A DNA stretch of 64,000 bases from Pseudomonadota bacterium (lineage in GTDB: Bacteria > Pseudomonadota > Gammaproteobacteria > Pseudomonadales > Oleiphilaceae): contig JAEZAA010000175.1 in the NCBI GenBank assembly GCA_023430625.1, positions 6,016 through 70,015 of the forward strand. The letters run 5' to 3'. Every line of letters begins with the position of its first letter. The stretch's first letter is position 1. Shown piece by piece: positions 37,918 to 46,205 of the stretch. Position numbers and translations under genes: made by a program. The notes under the pieces are model-generated. The model did not search any database, was not told where the DNA came from, and was given only the letters and a program-made list of their open reading frames with translations.

Positions 37918-39000
37918 CTATCCGCGGGTCTTTTCGAATTGACGCATGAAGTCGATCAGAACATCGACGCCCGCCTCAGGCATGGAGTTGTAGATGCTCG
38001 CCCGCATGCCACCCACAGAGCGGTGCCCTTGCAGGTTGACCAATCCAGCGGCCTCAGCTTCCGCCAGGAACTGGTTATTCAGCGCCTCGTCCCGCAGAGT
38101 GAAAGGAATGTTCATCCAAGAGCGGCAGCTGGGATCGATAGGGTTGTTGTAGAAATCACTGCCATCGATGGCCTGATACAGCTTCTCCGCCTTGCGCCGG
38201 TTTACCTCGGCGATGGCTTCCACACCACCCTGGCGCTTTAACCATTTGAACACCAGGCCCGCCAGGTACCAGGCGAACGTGGGCGGCGTGTTGTACATGG
38301 AGCCATTATCGGCCGCCACTTTGTAATCCATCATCACCGGCGTTTCCGGGCGCGCCTGGCCGATCAGATCCTCACGCACGATGACAATGGTCAGGCCAGC
38401 CGGACCAATGTTCTTCTGGGCGCCTGCATAGATACAGCCAAACTTGCTCACATCCAGCGGACGCGACAACAGGTTCGACGACATATCCGCAACCAATGGC
38501 ACATCCCCTACCTCCGGGATGTATTGAAACTCCACACCACCGATGGTCTCGTTGGGGGTGTAATGGACGTACGCAGCGTTCGGATCGAGATTCCACTGGG
38601 ATTGCGCCGGAATAACGCGATAGTTCTCCGCTTTGGCGCTGGCCACCACATTGACCTCGGCATAGCGCCGGCCTTCATCGATCGCCTTGCGCGACCAGAT
38701 TCCGGTGTCGATGTAATCTGCCTTGCCGCGACCGCGTAACAGATTCAACGGCACCATCGAGAACTGCGCGCTGGCCCCGCCCTGCAGGAACAGCACCTTG
38801 TAGTTGGACGGAATACCCAGCAGATCCCGGAAGTCCTGCTCGGCTTCCTCGGCGATCCCCACGAACTCGGCGCTGCGGTGACTCATTTCCATCACCGACA
38901 TACCCTTGTTACGCCAGTTCAGCAGTTCATCGCGGGCTTGCTCCAACACTTCGGCCGGCAACGCCGCCGGGCCCGAGCAGAAATTATAGGATCGCGTCAT
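37918..39000 (-). CDS. serC: Phosphoserine aminotransferase
   Basis: A 360-residue PLP enzyme for serine synthesis (3-phosphohydroxypyruvate to phosphoserine), also used in pyridoxal synthesis. The start MTRSYNFCSGPAALPAEVLE is the family signature. FLQGGASAQFSMVPLNLL is the phosphate-site region, VADMSSNLLSRPLDVSKF leads into YAGAQKNIGPAGL with the PLP Lys, and VGGMRASIYNSMPEAGV lies near the end. It sits between gyrA and pheA, as in Pseudomonas. Confidence 0.97.
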   Translation of the reverse strand: MTRSYNFCSGPAALPAEVLEQARDELLNWRNKGMSVMEMSHRSAEFVGIAEEAEQDFRDLLGIPSNYKVLFLQGGASAQFSMVPLNLLRGRGKADYIDTGIWSRKAIDEGRRYAEVNVVASAKAENYRVIPAQSQWNLDPNAAYVHYTPNETIGGVEFQYIPEVGDVPLVADMSSNLLSRPLDVSKFGCIYAGAQKNIGPAGLTIVIVREDLIGQARPETPVMMDYKVAADNGSMYNTPPTFAWYLAGLVFKWLKRQGGVEAIAEVNRRKAEKLYQAIDGSDFYNNPIDPSCRSWMNIPFTLRDEALNNQFLAEAEAAGLVNLQGHRSVGGMRASIYNSMPEAGVDVLIDFMRQFEKTRG

Positions 39001-39105
39001 ACCAGCGGTTTCTCTCGCTATTTGTCTAACAATACGTTGTCGATCAGTGCGTCATCATGCGCTGCGCCCGGTTGCGCGCAGTGCATTTAACTCAATCTCA
39101 CGCAA

Positions 39106-41889
39106 TCAGTCTTCGGACGGTTCGCCCGCGTCGCCGCGCTCTACATCCGCCCCGTCGTCGCCTACGTCGAAGTCATCGTCCGCGGCCTCGACGCCATCCT
39201 CTGCACCAAGATCGCCAGGCTCAACGGAAGGCTCCTCAACCCGCTCAACCCCAACCAGCGCCTCTTCATCCGCCAGCTTGATCAGACGTACGCCTTGGGT
39301 GTTCCGGCCTGTGATGGAGACTTCGTTGATGCGGGTGCGCACCAGGGTTCCCTGGCTGCTGATGAGCATCATTTCATCGCCTTCGACGACTTGCAATGCG
39401 CCTACCAGCTTGCCGTTACGCTCGTTGATGACCATGGCGATCACGCCCTGGCCACCACGCCCGCGACGCGGGTACTCTTCCAGCAGTGTGCGCTTACCGT
39501 AACCACGTTCGGAGGCCGACAGAATCTGCACGCCCGGTTGCGGAATGATCATGGACACAAGGCGCTGCCCTTCCGGCAGCCTCATGCCGCGCACACCACG
39601 GGCGCTCCGCCCCATGGGACGCACATGCTTTTCTTTGAACCGCAGCACCTTACCGCCATCGGAGAACAACATGACTTCCCGCGCGCCATCGGTGATGGCC
39701 GCGGAAATCAGGGTATCGCCCTCTTCCAGGCGCAATGCAATCAGACCATTGGAACGGGGACGGCTGAACTGCACCAGCGGCGTTTTCTTCACGGTTCCCT
39801 TGGCGGTGGCCATGAAAATGTATTCACCGGTCGGCGCATCATTGTCGTCGTCACTATCGACGTCGGCATCGTCACCGGAATCAACATCGGCCTCGACCAA
39901 TTCACCTTCGATGGTGACGCCGTCGTTGTCCTCGATATCGTCCTCGCTACCCGCCCGTTGCTGCAATGCTTCGAGATCAACCGGCAGAATGGCCGTCACT
40001 CGCTCGTCTTCGCCCAGCGGCAGAATGTTCACCATCGGACGGCCGCGCGAACCACGGCTACCTTGCGGGATCTCGTAGACTTTCAGCCAGTAGACTTTGC
40101 CGCGATTGGTAAAGCAGAGAATGGTGTCGTGGGAGCTGGCGATCAGCAGCTTCTCAATGAAGTCTTCATCCTTGATCGCCGTGGCGCTCTTGCCACGCCC
40201 GCCACGATGCTGGGCCTGGTAGTCCTGCAGGGGCTGGGTCTTGGCATAACCACGGTGCGACAGGGTCACCACCACGCTCTCCTCGGGGATGAGGTCAGCG
40301 TACGTCAGGTCTTGCTTGGAGTTGACGATCTCGGTCCGGCGGGCATCGCCAAACTCACGACGCACCTCTTCAAGCTCCTCCCGGATCACTTCCAGCAGGC
40401 GATCGGGGTTGTTCAGAATTTCCAGCAACTCTCCGATGGTTTCGATGATTTCCCGGTATTCCGCAATGATCTTGTCGGTCTCGAGGCCCGTCAGTTTCTG
40501 CAGACGCAGATCCAGAATCGCCTGGGCCTGATCTTCCGACAGATAGTAGCGGCCTTCGCGCAGACCAAACTGCGCTGGCAGATTCTGCGGCCGGCAGGCA
40601 TCCTCGCCGGCACGCTCCAGCATGGCGGTGACAGGACCAGGCTCCCAGGACTGGGCCATCAGCTTCTCTTTGGCCTCTGCCCCAGACGGCGACTGACGGA
40701 TCAGCTCGATGATGGGGTCAATGTTGGCCAGCGCCACCGCCAGACCTTCCAGAATATGGCCCCGTTCACGCGCCTTGCGCAGTTCATACAGGGTGCGCCG
40801 CGTCACTACTTCACGCCGGTGACGGATGAAAGCTTCCAATACCTGCTTGAGGTTCAGGACCTTCGGCTCGCCGTTGACCAGCGCCACCATGTTGATGCCG
40901 AACACCGTTTCCATCTGGGTGTGGGCATACAGGTTGTTGGCCACCACTTCCGGCATATCGCCGCGACGCAGCTCAATCACCACGCGAATGCCTTCCTTGT
41001 TGGATTCATCGCGCAGCTCGGTAATGCCTTCGACTTTCTTCTCTTTCACCAGCTCGGCGATCTTTTCGATCAGACGCGCCTTGTTCACCTGATAAGGCAA
41101 CTCGGTGATGACAATGCGCTCCTTGCCGGTCTTCTCGTCCTGCTCGACTTCGTAGCGCGCGCGGATATAGATCCGACCGCGACCGGTCCGATACGCCTCG
41201 ATAATACCCGCACGGCCATTGATCACCGCCGCCGTGGGAAAATCCGGCCCCGGCACGTGCTGCATCAGTTCATCAATGGTGAGATCGGGGTTGTCGATCA
41301 GCGCCAGCGTCGCGTCGATAATCTCGCCGAGGTTATGGGGCGGGATATTGGTGGCCATCCCCACCGCGATCCCGGACGAGCCGTTCACCAGCAGGTTGGG
41401 AATCCGGGTTGGCATGACGGCCGGGATCTGCTCGGTGCCGTCATAGTTGGGAACGAAGTCGACCGTTTCCTTATCCAGGTCCGCCAGCAGCGAGTGAGCC
41501 ATCTTTTCCATGCGGATTTCGGTGTAACGCATGGCGGCAGCACTGTCGCCGTCGATGGAGCCGAAGTTGCCCTGACCGTCCACCAGGGTATAACGCAGCG
41601 AGAACGGCTGCGCCATCCGCACGATGGTGTCGTAAACCGCGGAGTCGCCGTGGGGGTGGTATTTACCGATCACATCACCGACGACACGGGCAGACTTCTT
41701 GTAAGGCTTGTTCCAGTCGTTGTTCAGCTCGCTCATGGCGAACAGCACACGGCGGTGTACCGGCTTGAGGCCATCGCGAACATCGGGCAATGCCCGGCCG
41801 ACGATAACGCTCATCGCGTAATCCAGATACGACTGTTTTAGTTCTTCTTCAATATTGACCGGAACGATTTCTTTGGCTAACTCGCCCAT
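39106..41889 (-). CDS. gyrA: DNA gyrase subunit A
   Basis: A 927-residue GyrA, longer than in E. coli (875). The quinolone region reads [19 protein letters not shown] with wild-type Ser and Asp, and the catalytic Tyr is in [11 protein letters not shown]. The C-terminal beta-pinwheel carries the GyrA box QRGGRG-like motif ([12 protein letters not shown]). At about residues 638-686 a blade contains an Asp/Glu-rich insertion ([19 protein letters not shown]). A second acidic tail ends the protein. Acidic insertions are also known in Pseudomonas GyrA. AGGA lies 10 nt before the ATG. It is the first gene of the long leftward block. Confidence 0.98.
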   Translation of the reverse strand: MGELAKEIVPVNIEEELKQSYLDYAMSVIVGRALPDVRDGLKPVHRRVLFAMSELNNDWNKPYKKSARVVGDVIGKYHPHGDSAVYDTIVRMAQPFSLRYTLVDGQGNFGSIDGDSAAAMRYTEIRMEKMAHSLLADLDKETVDFVPNYDGTEQIPAVMPTRIPNLLVNGSSGIAVGMATNIPPHNLGEIIDATLALIDNPDLTIDELMQHVPGPDFPTAAVINGRAGIIEAYRTGRGRIYIRARYEVEQDEKTGKERIVITELPYQVNKARLIEKIAELVKEKKVEGITELRDESNKEGIRVVIELRRGDMPEVVANNLYAHTQMETVFGINMVALVNGEPKVLNLKQVLEAFIRHRREVVTRRTLYELRKARERGHILEGLAVALANIDPIIELIRQSPSGAEAKEKLMAQSWEPGPVTAMLERAGEDACRPQNLPAQFGLREGRYYLSEDQAQAILDLRLQKLTGLETDKIIAEYREIIETIGELLEILNNPDRLLEVIREELEEVRREFGDARRTEIVNSKQDLTYADLIPEESVVVTLSHRGYAKTQPLQDYQAQHRGGRGKSATAIKDEDFIEKLLIASSHDTILCFTNRGKVYWLKVYEIPQGSRGSRGRPMVNILPLGEDERVTAILPVDLEALQQRAGSEDDIEDNDGVTIEGELVEADVDSGDDADVDSDDDNDAPTGEYIFMATAKGTVKKTPLVQFSRPRSNGLIALRLEEGDTLISAAITDGAREVMLFSDGGKVLRFKEKHVRPMGRSARGVRGMRLPEGQRLVSMIIPQPGVQILSASERGYGKRTLLEEYPRRGRGGQGVIAMVINERNGKLVGALQVVEGDEMMLISSQGTLVRTRINEVSITGRNTQGVRLIKLADEEALVGVERVEEPSVEPGDLGAEDGVEAADDDFDVGDDGADVERGDAGEPSED

Positions 41890-42017
41890 GGATACAGATT
41901 CCTGTTAATACGCCATCTGACGGTGGTTCTACACAGTTCGCCCGTCGCCCTGTTCCCAAGGCACCCACTCGCTAAAAAGGGCATGATTATAGCATGATCG
42001 CCCCAACGAGTGCTCCG

Positions 42018-42872
42018 TTAATCGAACACCACCGTCTTGTTCTCATGAACGATCACACGATCCTCGAGGTGATAACGCAGACCCCGCGCCAGCACGTTCT
42101 TTTCCACGTCGCGACCGAGGCGCACCAGGTCCTCCACCGTATCGCTGTGGCTCACTCGCACCACGTCCTGATCGATGATGGGACCCTCATCCAGATCTTG
42201 TGTCACGTAATGACAGGTGGCACCGATCAGCTTCACGCCCCGCAAGTGAGCCTGGTGATACGGCCGGGCACCTGCAAAGGACGGCAAGAAGCTGTGGTGG
42301 ATATTGATGATGCGACCGGGATAGCGGGTGCAGAGATCGCTGGGAAGAATTTGCATGTAGCGAGCCAGCACGGTGACATCCGCCTGATAGTCCTCAAGCA
42401 GCTCGTGGATCTTGGCGAACGCCTCGGCCTTGTTGTCTTTGCTCACCGGCACGTGATGGAAGGGAATGTCGTGCCACTCCACCATCCGGCGCAAATCCTC
42501 GTGGTTGGAAATCACCGCCACGATGTTGGCGTCCAGGTCATTGCTCTGCCAGCGGTGGAGAAGATCGGCCAGGCAGTGAGACTCCTTGCTCACCATCAGG
42601 ACCACCCGCTTGCGCACCTGGGAATCCGCCACATGCCAGCGCATGCCGAACTCGCGCGCAATGGGCTCAAACGCGATCTTGAACGACCCAAGATCGAAGG
42701 GAAGCGAACTGGCTTTCACCTCGTTGCGCATGAAGAACCAACCACTGACAGGGTCGGCGTGATGGCTGGCTTCAGTCAGCCATCCATTATAGGTGGCCAG
42801 AAAGGTACTCACCTTGGCCACGATTCCTACCCGGTCGGGGCAGGCCATTACCAAACGATACGTATGCTCCAT
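42018..42872 (-). CDS. purU: Formyltetrahydrofolate deformylase
   Basis: A 284-residue enzyme that releases formate from 10-formyl-THF, supplying formate for purine synthesis and balancing one-carbon units. Residues 1-80 are an ACT domain (YRLVMACPDRVGIVAKVSTFL). The catalytic part has VLARYMQILP, NIHHSFLPSFAGARPYHQA (catalytic His) and GATCHYVTQDLDEGPIIDQD (catalytic Asp). ATG at 42870-42872 is chosen for alignment with family starts; a GTG 15 nt upstream is possible, and neither has a clear ribosome site. Confidence 0.94.
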   Translation of the reverse strand: MEHTYRLVMACPDRVGIVAKVSTFLATYNGWLTEASHHADPVSGWFFMRNEVKASSLPFDLGSFKIAFEPIAREFGMRWHVADSQVRKRVVLMVSKESHCLADLLHRWQSNDLDANIVAVISNHEDLRRMVEWHDIPFHHVPVSKDNKAEAFAKIHELLEDYQADVTVLARYMQILPSDLCTRYPGRIINIHHSFLPSFAGARPYHQAHLRGVKLIGATCHYVTQDLDEGPIIDQDVVRVSHSDTVEDLVRLGRDVEKNVLARGLRYHLEDRVIVHENKTVVFD

Positions 42873-42996
42873 GGGACGACCAGACACTCACATGTGAAAA
42901 CTGCGCATCATACCGTGTTCACGCAGAGTCGAACAGAGAGCCGCCGGCAGCCCCTCGCATACCAATCCACCGCCCCGGAGGAACCCCCGCCAACCC

Positions 42997-43362
42997 TCAG
43001 GAGATCTCGGCCAGACTAGAAACCTTGGCATAGGTCGCATCGGTGCGTGCGGCCATGATAAAGTCATTTCGATGAAGCCCTTTGATCTTATGAGTCCACC
43101 AGGTCACCGTAACCTTGCCCCACTCCGTCAAGATCGCGGGGTGATGCCCTTCCTGCTCGGCGACTTGGCCTACCCGGTTGGTAAAGGTCAGCGCCTCGGT
43201 AAAGTTGCCAAAGGAAAACACCCGCTCCAGCTGGCGCACGCCATTACGCTCGACAATCCGCCAGTCCGGCACTTTCGGCATCAGCGCCTTCAGCTCGTCG
43301 TCCGTAATCATGGGCGCGTCCGCTCGACAGGCTTCACAAATCTCATGCACCAAATCAGTCAT
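42997..43362 (-). CDS. phhB: Pterin-4a-carbinolamine dehydratase
   Basis: A 121-residue PCD/DCoH protein that recycles 4a-hydroxytetrahydrobiopterin after phenylalanine hydroxylase. The family core is [23 protein letters not shown], where the two adjacent His and the later His form the active site. The start at 43362 follows a GGAGGGAG ribosome site. The usual partner phhA is not adjacent, so it could serve another pterin reaction such as molybdopterin-related metabolism. It lies between purU and the fumarase terminator. Confidence 0.92.
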   Translation of the reverse strand: MTDLVHEICEACRADAPMITDDELKALMPKVPDWRIVERNGVRQLERVFSFGNFTEALTFTNRVGQVAEQEGHHPAILTEWGKVTVTWWTHKIKGLHRNDFIMAARTDATYAKVSSLAEIS

Positions 43363-43404
43363 GTTCACTCCCTCCCACCAACCAAACCAGACAGGCATAA
43401 CAAG

Positions 43405-43427
43405 ACAAGGCGCCTAGGGCGCCTTGT
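43405..43427 (-). terminator. Hairpin between fumarase and phhB, probable terminator
   Basis: ACAAGGCGCC and GGCGCCTTGT form a perfect 10-bp stem around a 3-nt loop. On the minus strand CTTGTT follows, a weak T tract. It lies between the fumarase stop and phhB. Confidence 0.6.
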
Positions 43428-43483
43428 TGTATCTTACTGTTAAAACCTTGCTCTTAAAGGTTCTGACGGCTGACTCAGACCAG

Positions 43484-45004
43484 CTACTTGATCTGAACCG
43501 GCACTGCCTCAGCAATCTTCTGCTGCCAGATCTTGGGGCCCTGCTCGTGCGCATTGGTGCCTTCGGAGTCCACGGCGACCGTCACTGGCATATCCTGCAC
43601 CTCGAACTCGTAGATGGCCTCCATTCCCAGCTCCGGAAAGGCGACAACCTCAGCCGATTTCACAGCCTTGGACACCAGGTACGCAGCACCGCCCACCGCC
43701 ATCAGATAAACCGCGCCAAAATCCTTGATGGCATCGATTGCGATGGGACCACGCTCGGCCTTGCCGATCATGCCGATCAGACCGGTTTTCTCCAGCATGG
43801 TGCGGGTGAACTTGTCCATCCGGGTCGAAGTGGTTGGACCGGCCGGACCCACCGCTTCGTCGCGGACCGGGTCAACCGGACCAACGTAATAAATGAAGCG
43901 GTTCTTCAGATCCACCGGCAGGGACTCGCCCTTGGCCAGCATGTCCACCATCTTCTTATGGGCGGCATCACGACCAGTCAGCATCTTGCCGGACAGCAGC
44001 ACGGTTTCCCCGGATTTCAGGGTGCGCACTTCTTCCGGCGTCACCGTATCCAGATTAATCCGGCGCACGTCGGAACCGACGTCCCAGGTGATATCCGGCC
44101 AGTCGTCCAGGCTCGGCGGTACCTGCAGCGCGGGACCGGAGCCATCCAGCACAAAGTGGGCGTGACGGGTCGCGGCACAGTTGGGAATCATGGCCACCGG
44201 CAGCGAGGCTGCGTGGGTGGGATAATCCATGATTTTCACGTCCAGCACCGTGGTCAGGCCACCCAGGCCCTGGGCACCTATACCCAATGCATTGACCTTG
44301 TCCATGATCTCCAGGCGCATTTCCTCGACCCGGTTTTGCGGGCCGCGCTTGCGCAGCTCGTGGATATCGATGGGCTCCATCAGCACTTCCTTGGCCATCA
44401 GCGCCGCCTTCTCCGCAGTTCCGCCGATACCAATTCCCAGCATGCCGGGCGGACACCAGCCCGCGCCCATGGTGGGCACGGTTTTCAGAACCCAGTCCAC
44501 AATGCTGTCGGAAGGGTTCAACATCACCATTTTGGACTTGTTCTCGGAACCGCCGCCCTTGGCCGCCACGTCGATGGTGACCTTGTTGCCGGGCACCACC
44601 TGGTAATGAATGACCGCAGGCGTGTTGTCCTTGGTGTTCTTACGGGCACCGGCCGGATCGGCCAGAATGGAAGCACGCAGTACGTTATCCGGATGAGTGT
44701 ACGCACGACGCACGCCTTCGTTGATCATGTCGTCCAGGCTCATGGTGGCGTCCCAACGCACATCCATGCCCACCTTCACGAACACGGTCACGATCCCGGT
44801 GTCCTGGCAGATCGGGCGACGGCCCTGGGCACACATGCGGGAGTTGATCAGGATCTGCGCCATGGCATCTTTGGCCGCCGGCGATTCTTCCTTCAGGTAT
44901 GCCTCATGCACCGCCTTGATGAAGTCCAGCGGGTGGTAATAGGAAATAAATTGCAGCGCATCGGCCACGCTGTCGATCACGTCGTCTTGGCGAATGACGG
45001 TCAT
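43484..45004 (-). CDS. Class I fumarate hydratase (4Fe-4S)
   Basis: A 506-residue oxygen-sensitive fumarase of the FumA/FumB type, hydrating fumarate to malate in the TCA cycle. Cluster cysteines are visible in RRPICQDTGIV, GAGWCPPGML (or a nearby Cys) and IPNCAATRHAHF. The C-terminal beta domain contains GRDAAHKKM and VGPTTSTRMDKF-like residues (VGPAGPTTSTRMD). The alpha and beta parts are in one chain. It is divergent from an enoyl-CoA hydratase gene, and its ATG is at 45002-45004. Confidence 0.94.
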   Translation of the reverse strand: MTVIRQDDVIDSVADALQFISYYHPLDFIKAVHEAYLKEESPAAKDAMAQILINSRMCAQGRRPICQDTGIVTVFVKVGMDVRWDATMSLDDMINEGVRRAYTHPDNVLRASILADPAGARKNTKDNTPAVIHYQVVPGNKVTIDVAAKGGGSENKSKMVMLNPSDSIVDWVLKTVPTMGAGWCPPGMLGIGIGGTAEKAALMAKEVLMEPIDIHELRKRGPQNRVEEMRLEIMDKVNALGIGAQGLGGLTTVLDVKIMDYPTHAASLPVAMIPNCAATRHAHFVLDGSGPALQVPPSLDDWPDITWDVGSDVRRINLDTVTPEEVRTLKSGETVLLSGKMLTGRDAAHKKMVDMLAKGESLPVDLKNRFIYYVGPVDPVRDEAVGPAGPTTSTRMDKFTRTMLEKTGLIGMIGKAERGPIAIDAIKDFGAVYLMAVGGAAYLVSKAVKSAEVVAFPELGMEAIYEFEVQDMPVTVAVDSEGTNAHEQGPKIWQQKIAEAVPVQIK

Positions 45005-45223
45005 GCAGGTACTCTCTCAGCAGGATTTTTGTAGCAGGATTGCTTGAAACTCAGCAAAGCTGGCCATTCTACCCAACTTTTGCCCAGTTTTCAGTCACTG
45101 TTCGTGATCGGATTTTCCCGTACCGGCACGCCATCTCCCGGGTCACTGCGAGACAGGCCCGCCGGTCAGGCATCAAGCAGCTTCTCAACTTTGTACAGCC
45201 CTATCATTTGGAGACCTTGCGTC

Positions 45224-46000
45224 ATGAGCGACACCGACATTCTCTGCCTGCAAGATGGCGCCATTCTGACCCTGCAGATCAATCGCCTCGGCAAGAAGAA
45301 TGCCCTCACCCACGCCATGTACAGCCAACTGGCACAAGCCCTCAAGGATGCCGACGCCAACGACAGCGTGCGCTGCGTCATCATTACCGGCAGCCCCGAC
45401 TGCTTCACCAGCGGCAACGACCTGGGCGACTTCATGTCCAACCCGCCAGCCTCCTTTGAGGAAGCGCCAGTGGCCGGATTTCTCTACCAGTTGCAAGACT
45501 TCAGCAAGCCCCTGATCGCGGCTGTGGGCGGCATTGCGATTGGAATCGGCACCACCCTGCTGCTGCATTGCGATTTGATCTATGCCGCGGATAACACGCG
45601 CTTTCAGATGCCGTTCGTCAACCTCGGCCTCTGCCCGGAAGGCGGCTCCAGCTATCTCCTACCACGCCTGCTCGGCCATCCTCGCGCCGCGGAACTCCTG
45701 CTCCTGGGCCGCACCTTCAGCGCCGACGAAGCACTTGCCTGGGGCCTGATCAATGGCGTGGCCAGCACTGAAGAAACTCTGACCAAGGCGCGCGACGTGG
45801 CGCTGCAAATCGCCGCTCAACCGCCAGCCGCCGTGCGCCTATCAAAAAAATTATTAAAGCAGTCCCAATACGCCACCTTGCGCGAAACCCTTGCGCGAGA
45901 AGGACTCAACTTCTTTGGCCAGCTCCAGTCAGCCGAAGCCAAGGAGGCCTTTGCGGCATTTGCTGAAAAACGTCGCCCCGATTTCAGCCGTTTCAGCTAG
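45224..46000 (+). CDS. Enoyl-CoA hydratase/isomerase family protein
   Basis: A 258-residue crotonase-fold protein starting MSDTDILCLQDGAILTLQIN. ITGSPDCFTSGNDLGDF forms the first oxyanion-hole segment, and AVGGIAIGIGTTLLLHCDLIYA the second. The position of the usual catalytic Glu is occupied within FVNLGLCPEGGSSYLLPRLLG, where Glu is retained. It resembles enoyl-CoA isomerases (PaaG/Eci-like) as much as hydratases, so the exact reaction is open. The frame extends 60 codons upstream, but the ATG at 45224 with GGAG 11 nt before it gives the normal family length. It lies alone, divergent from fumarase. Confidence 0.87.
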   Translation: MSDTDILCLQDGAILTLQINRLGKKNALTHAMYSQLAQALKDADANDSVRCVIITGSPDCFTSGNDLGDFMSNPPASFEEAPVAGFLYQLQDFSKPLIAAVGGIAIGIGTTLLLHCDLIYAADNTRFQMPFVNLGLCPEGGSSYLLPRLLGHPRAAELLLLGRTFSADEALAWGLINGVASTEETLTKARDVALQIAAQPPAAVRLSKKLLKQSQYATLRETLAREGLNFFGQLQSAEAKEAFAAFAEKRRPDFSRFS

Positions 46001-46019
46001 ACTCAATGATTGACCCCAT

Positions 46020-46038
46020 CGGCTCCGCGCTGGAGCCG
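46020..46038 (+). terminator. Weak hairpin after the enoyl-CoA hydratase gene
   Basis: CGGCTCC (46020-46026) pairs with GGAGCCG (46032-46038). No T run follows, so it is at best a weak or Rho-assisted terminator. Confidence 0.3.
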
Positions 46039-46205
46039 CCTAGAGCGGGAGGAATCGCTTGCTTCACAACTTCCGTGATCTGCTTTCAGGTTTTGGAAAG
46101 TTGTCCTATGCTTTAAATACTTTTGTTCCAACTTCGTCCATCTACTCTTAGCACGGTCAACGTAGTTGCCGATCGTTCAATAATAAAAGGAAAAGGTTCC
46201 AACCT

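Noticed and set aside
39295..41841. 848-codon open frame antisense to gyrA
   Set aside because: It is the mirror of a high-GC conserved gene, shows no family motifs and has no ribosome site; gyrA is unambiguous.
43424..45034. 536-codon open frame antisense to fumarase
   Set aside because: His/Gln-rich translation typical of antisense of a GC-rich gene; fumarase is clear on the other strand.
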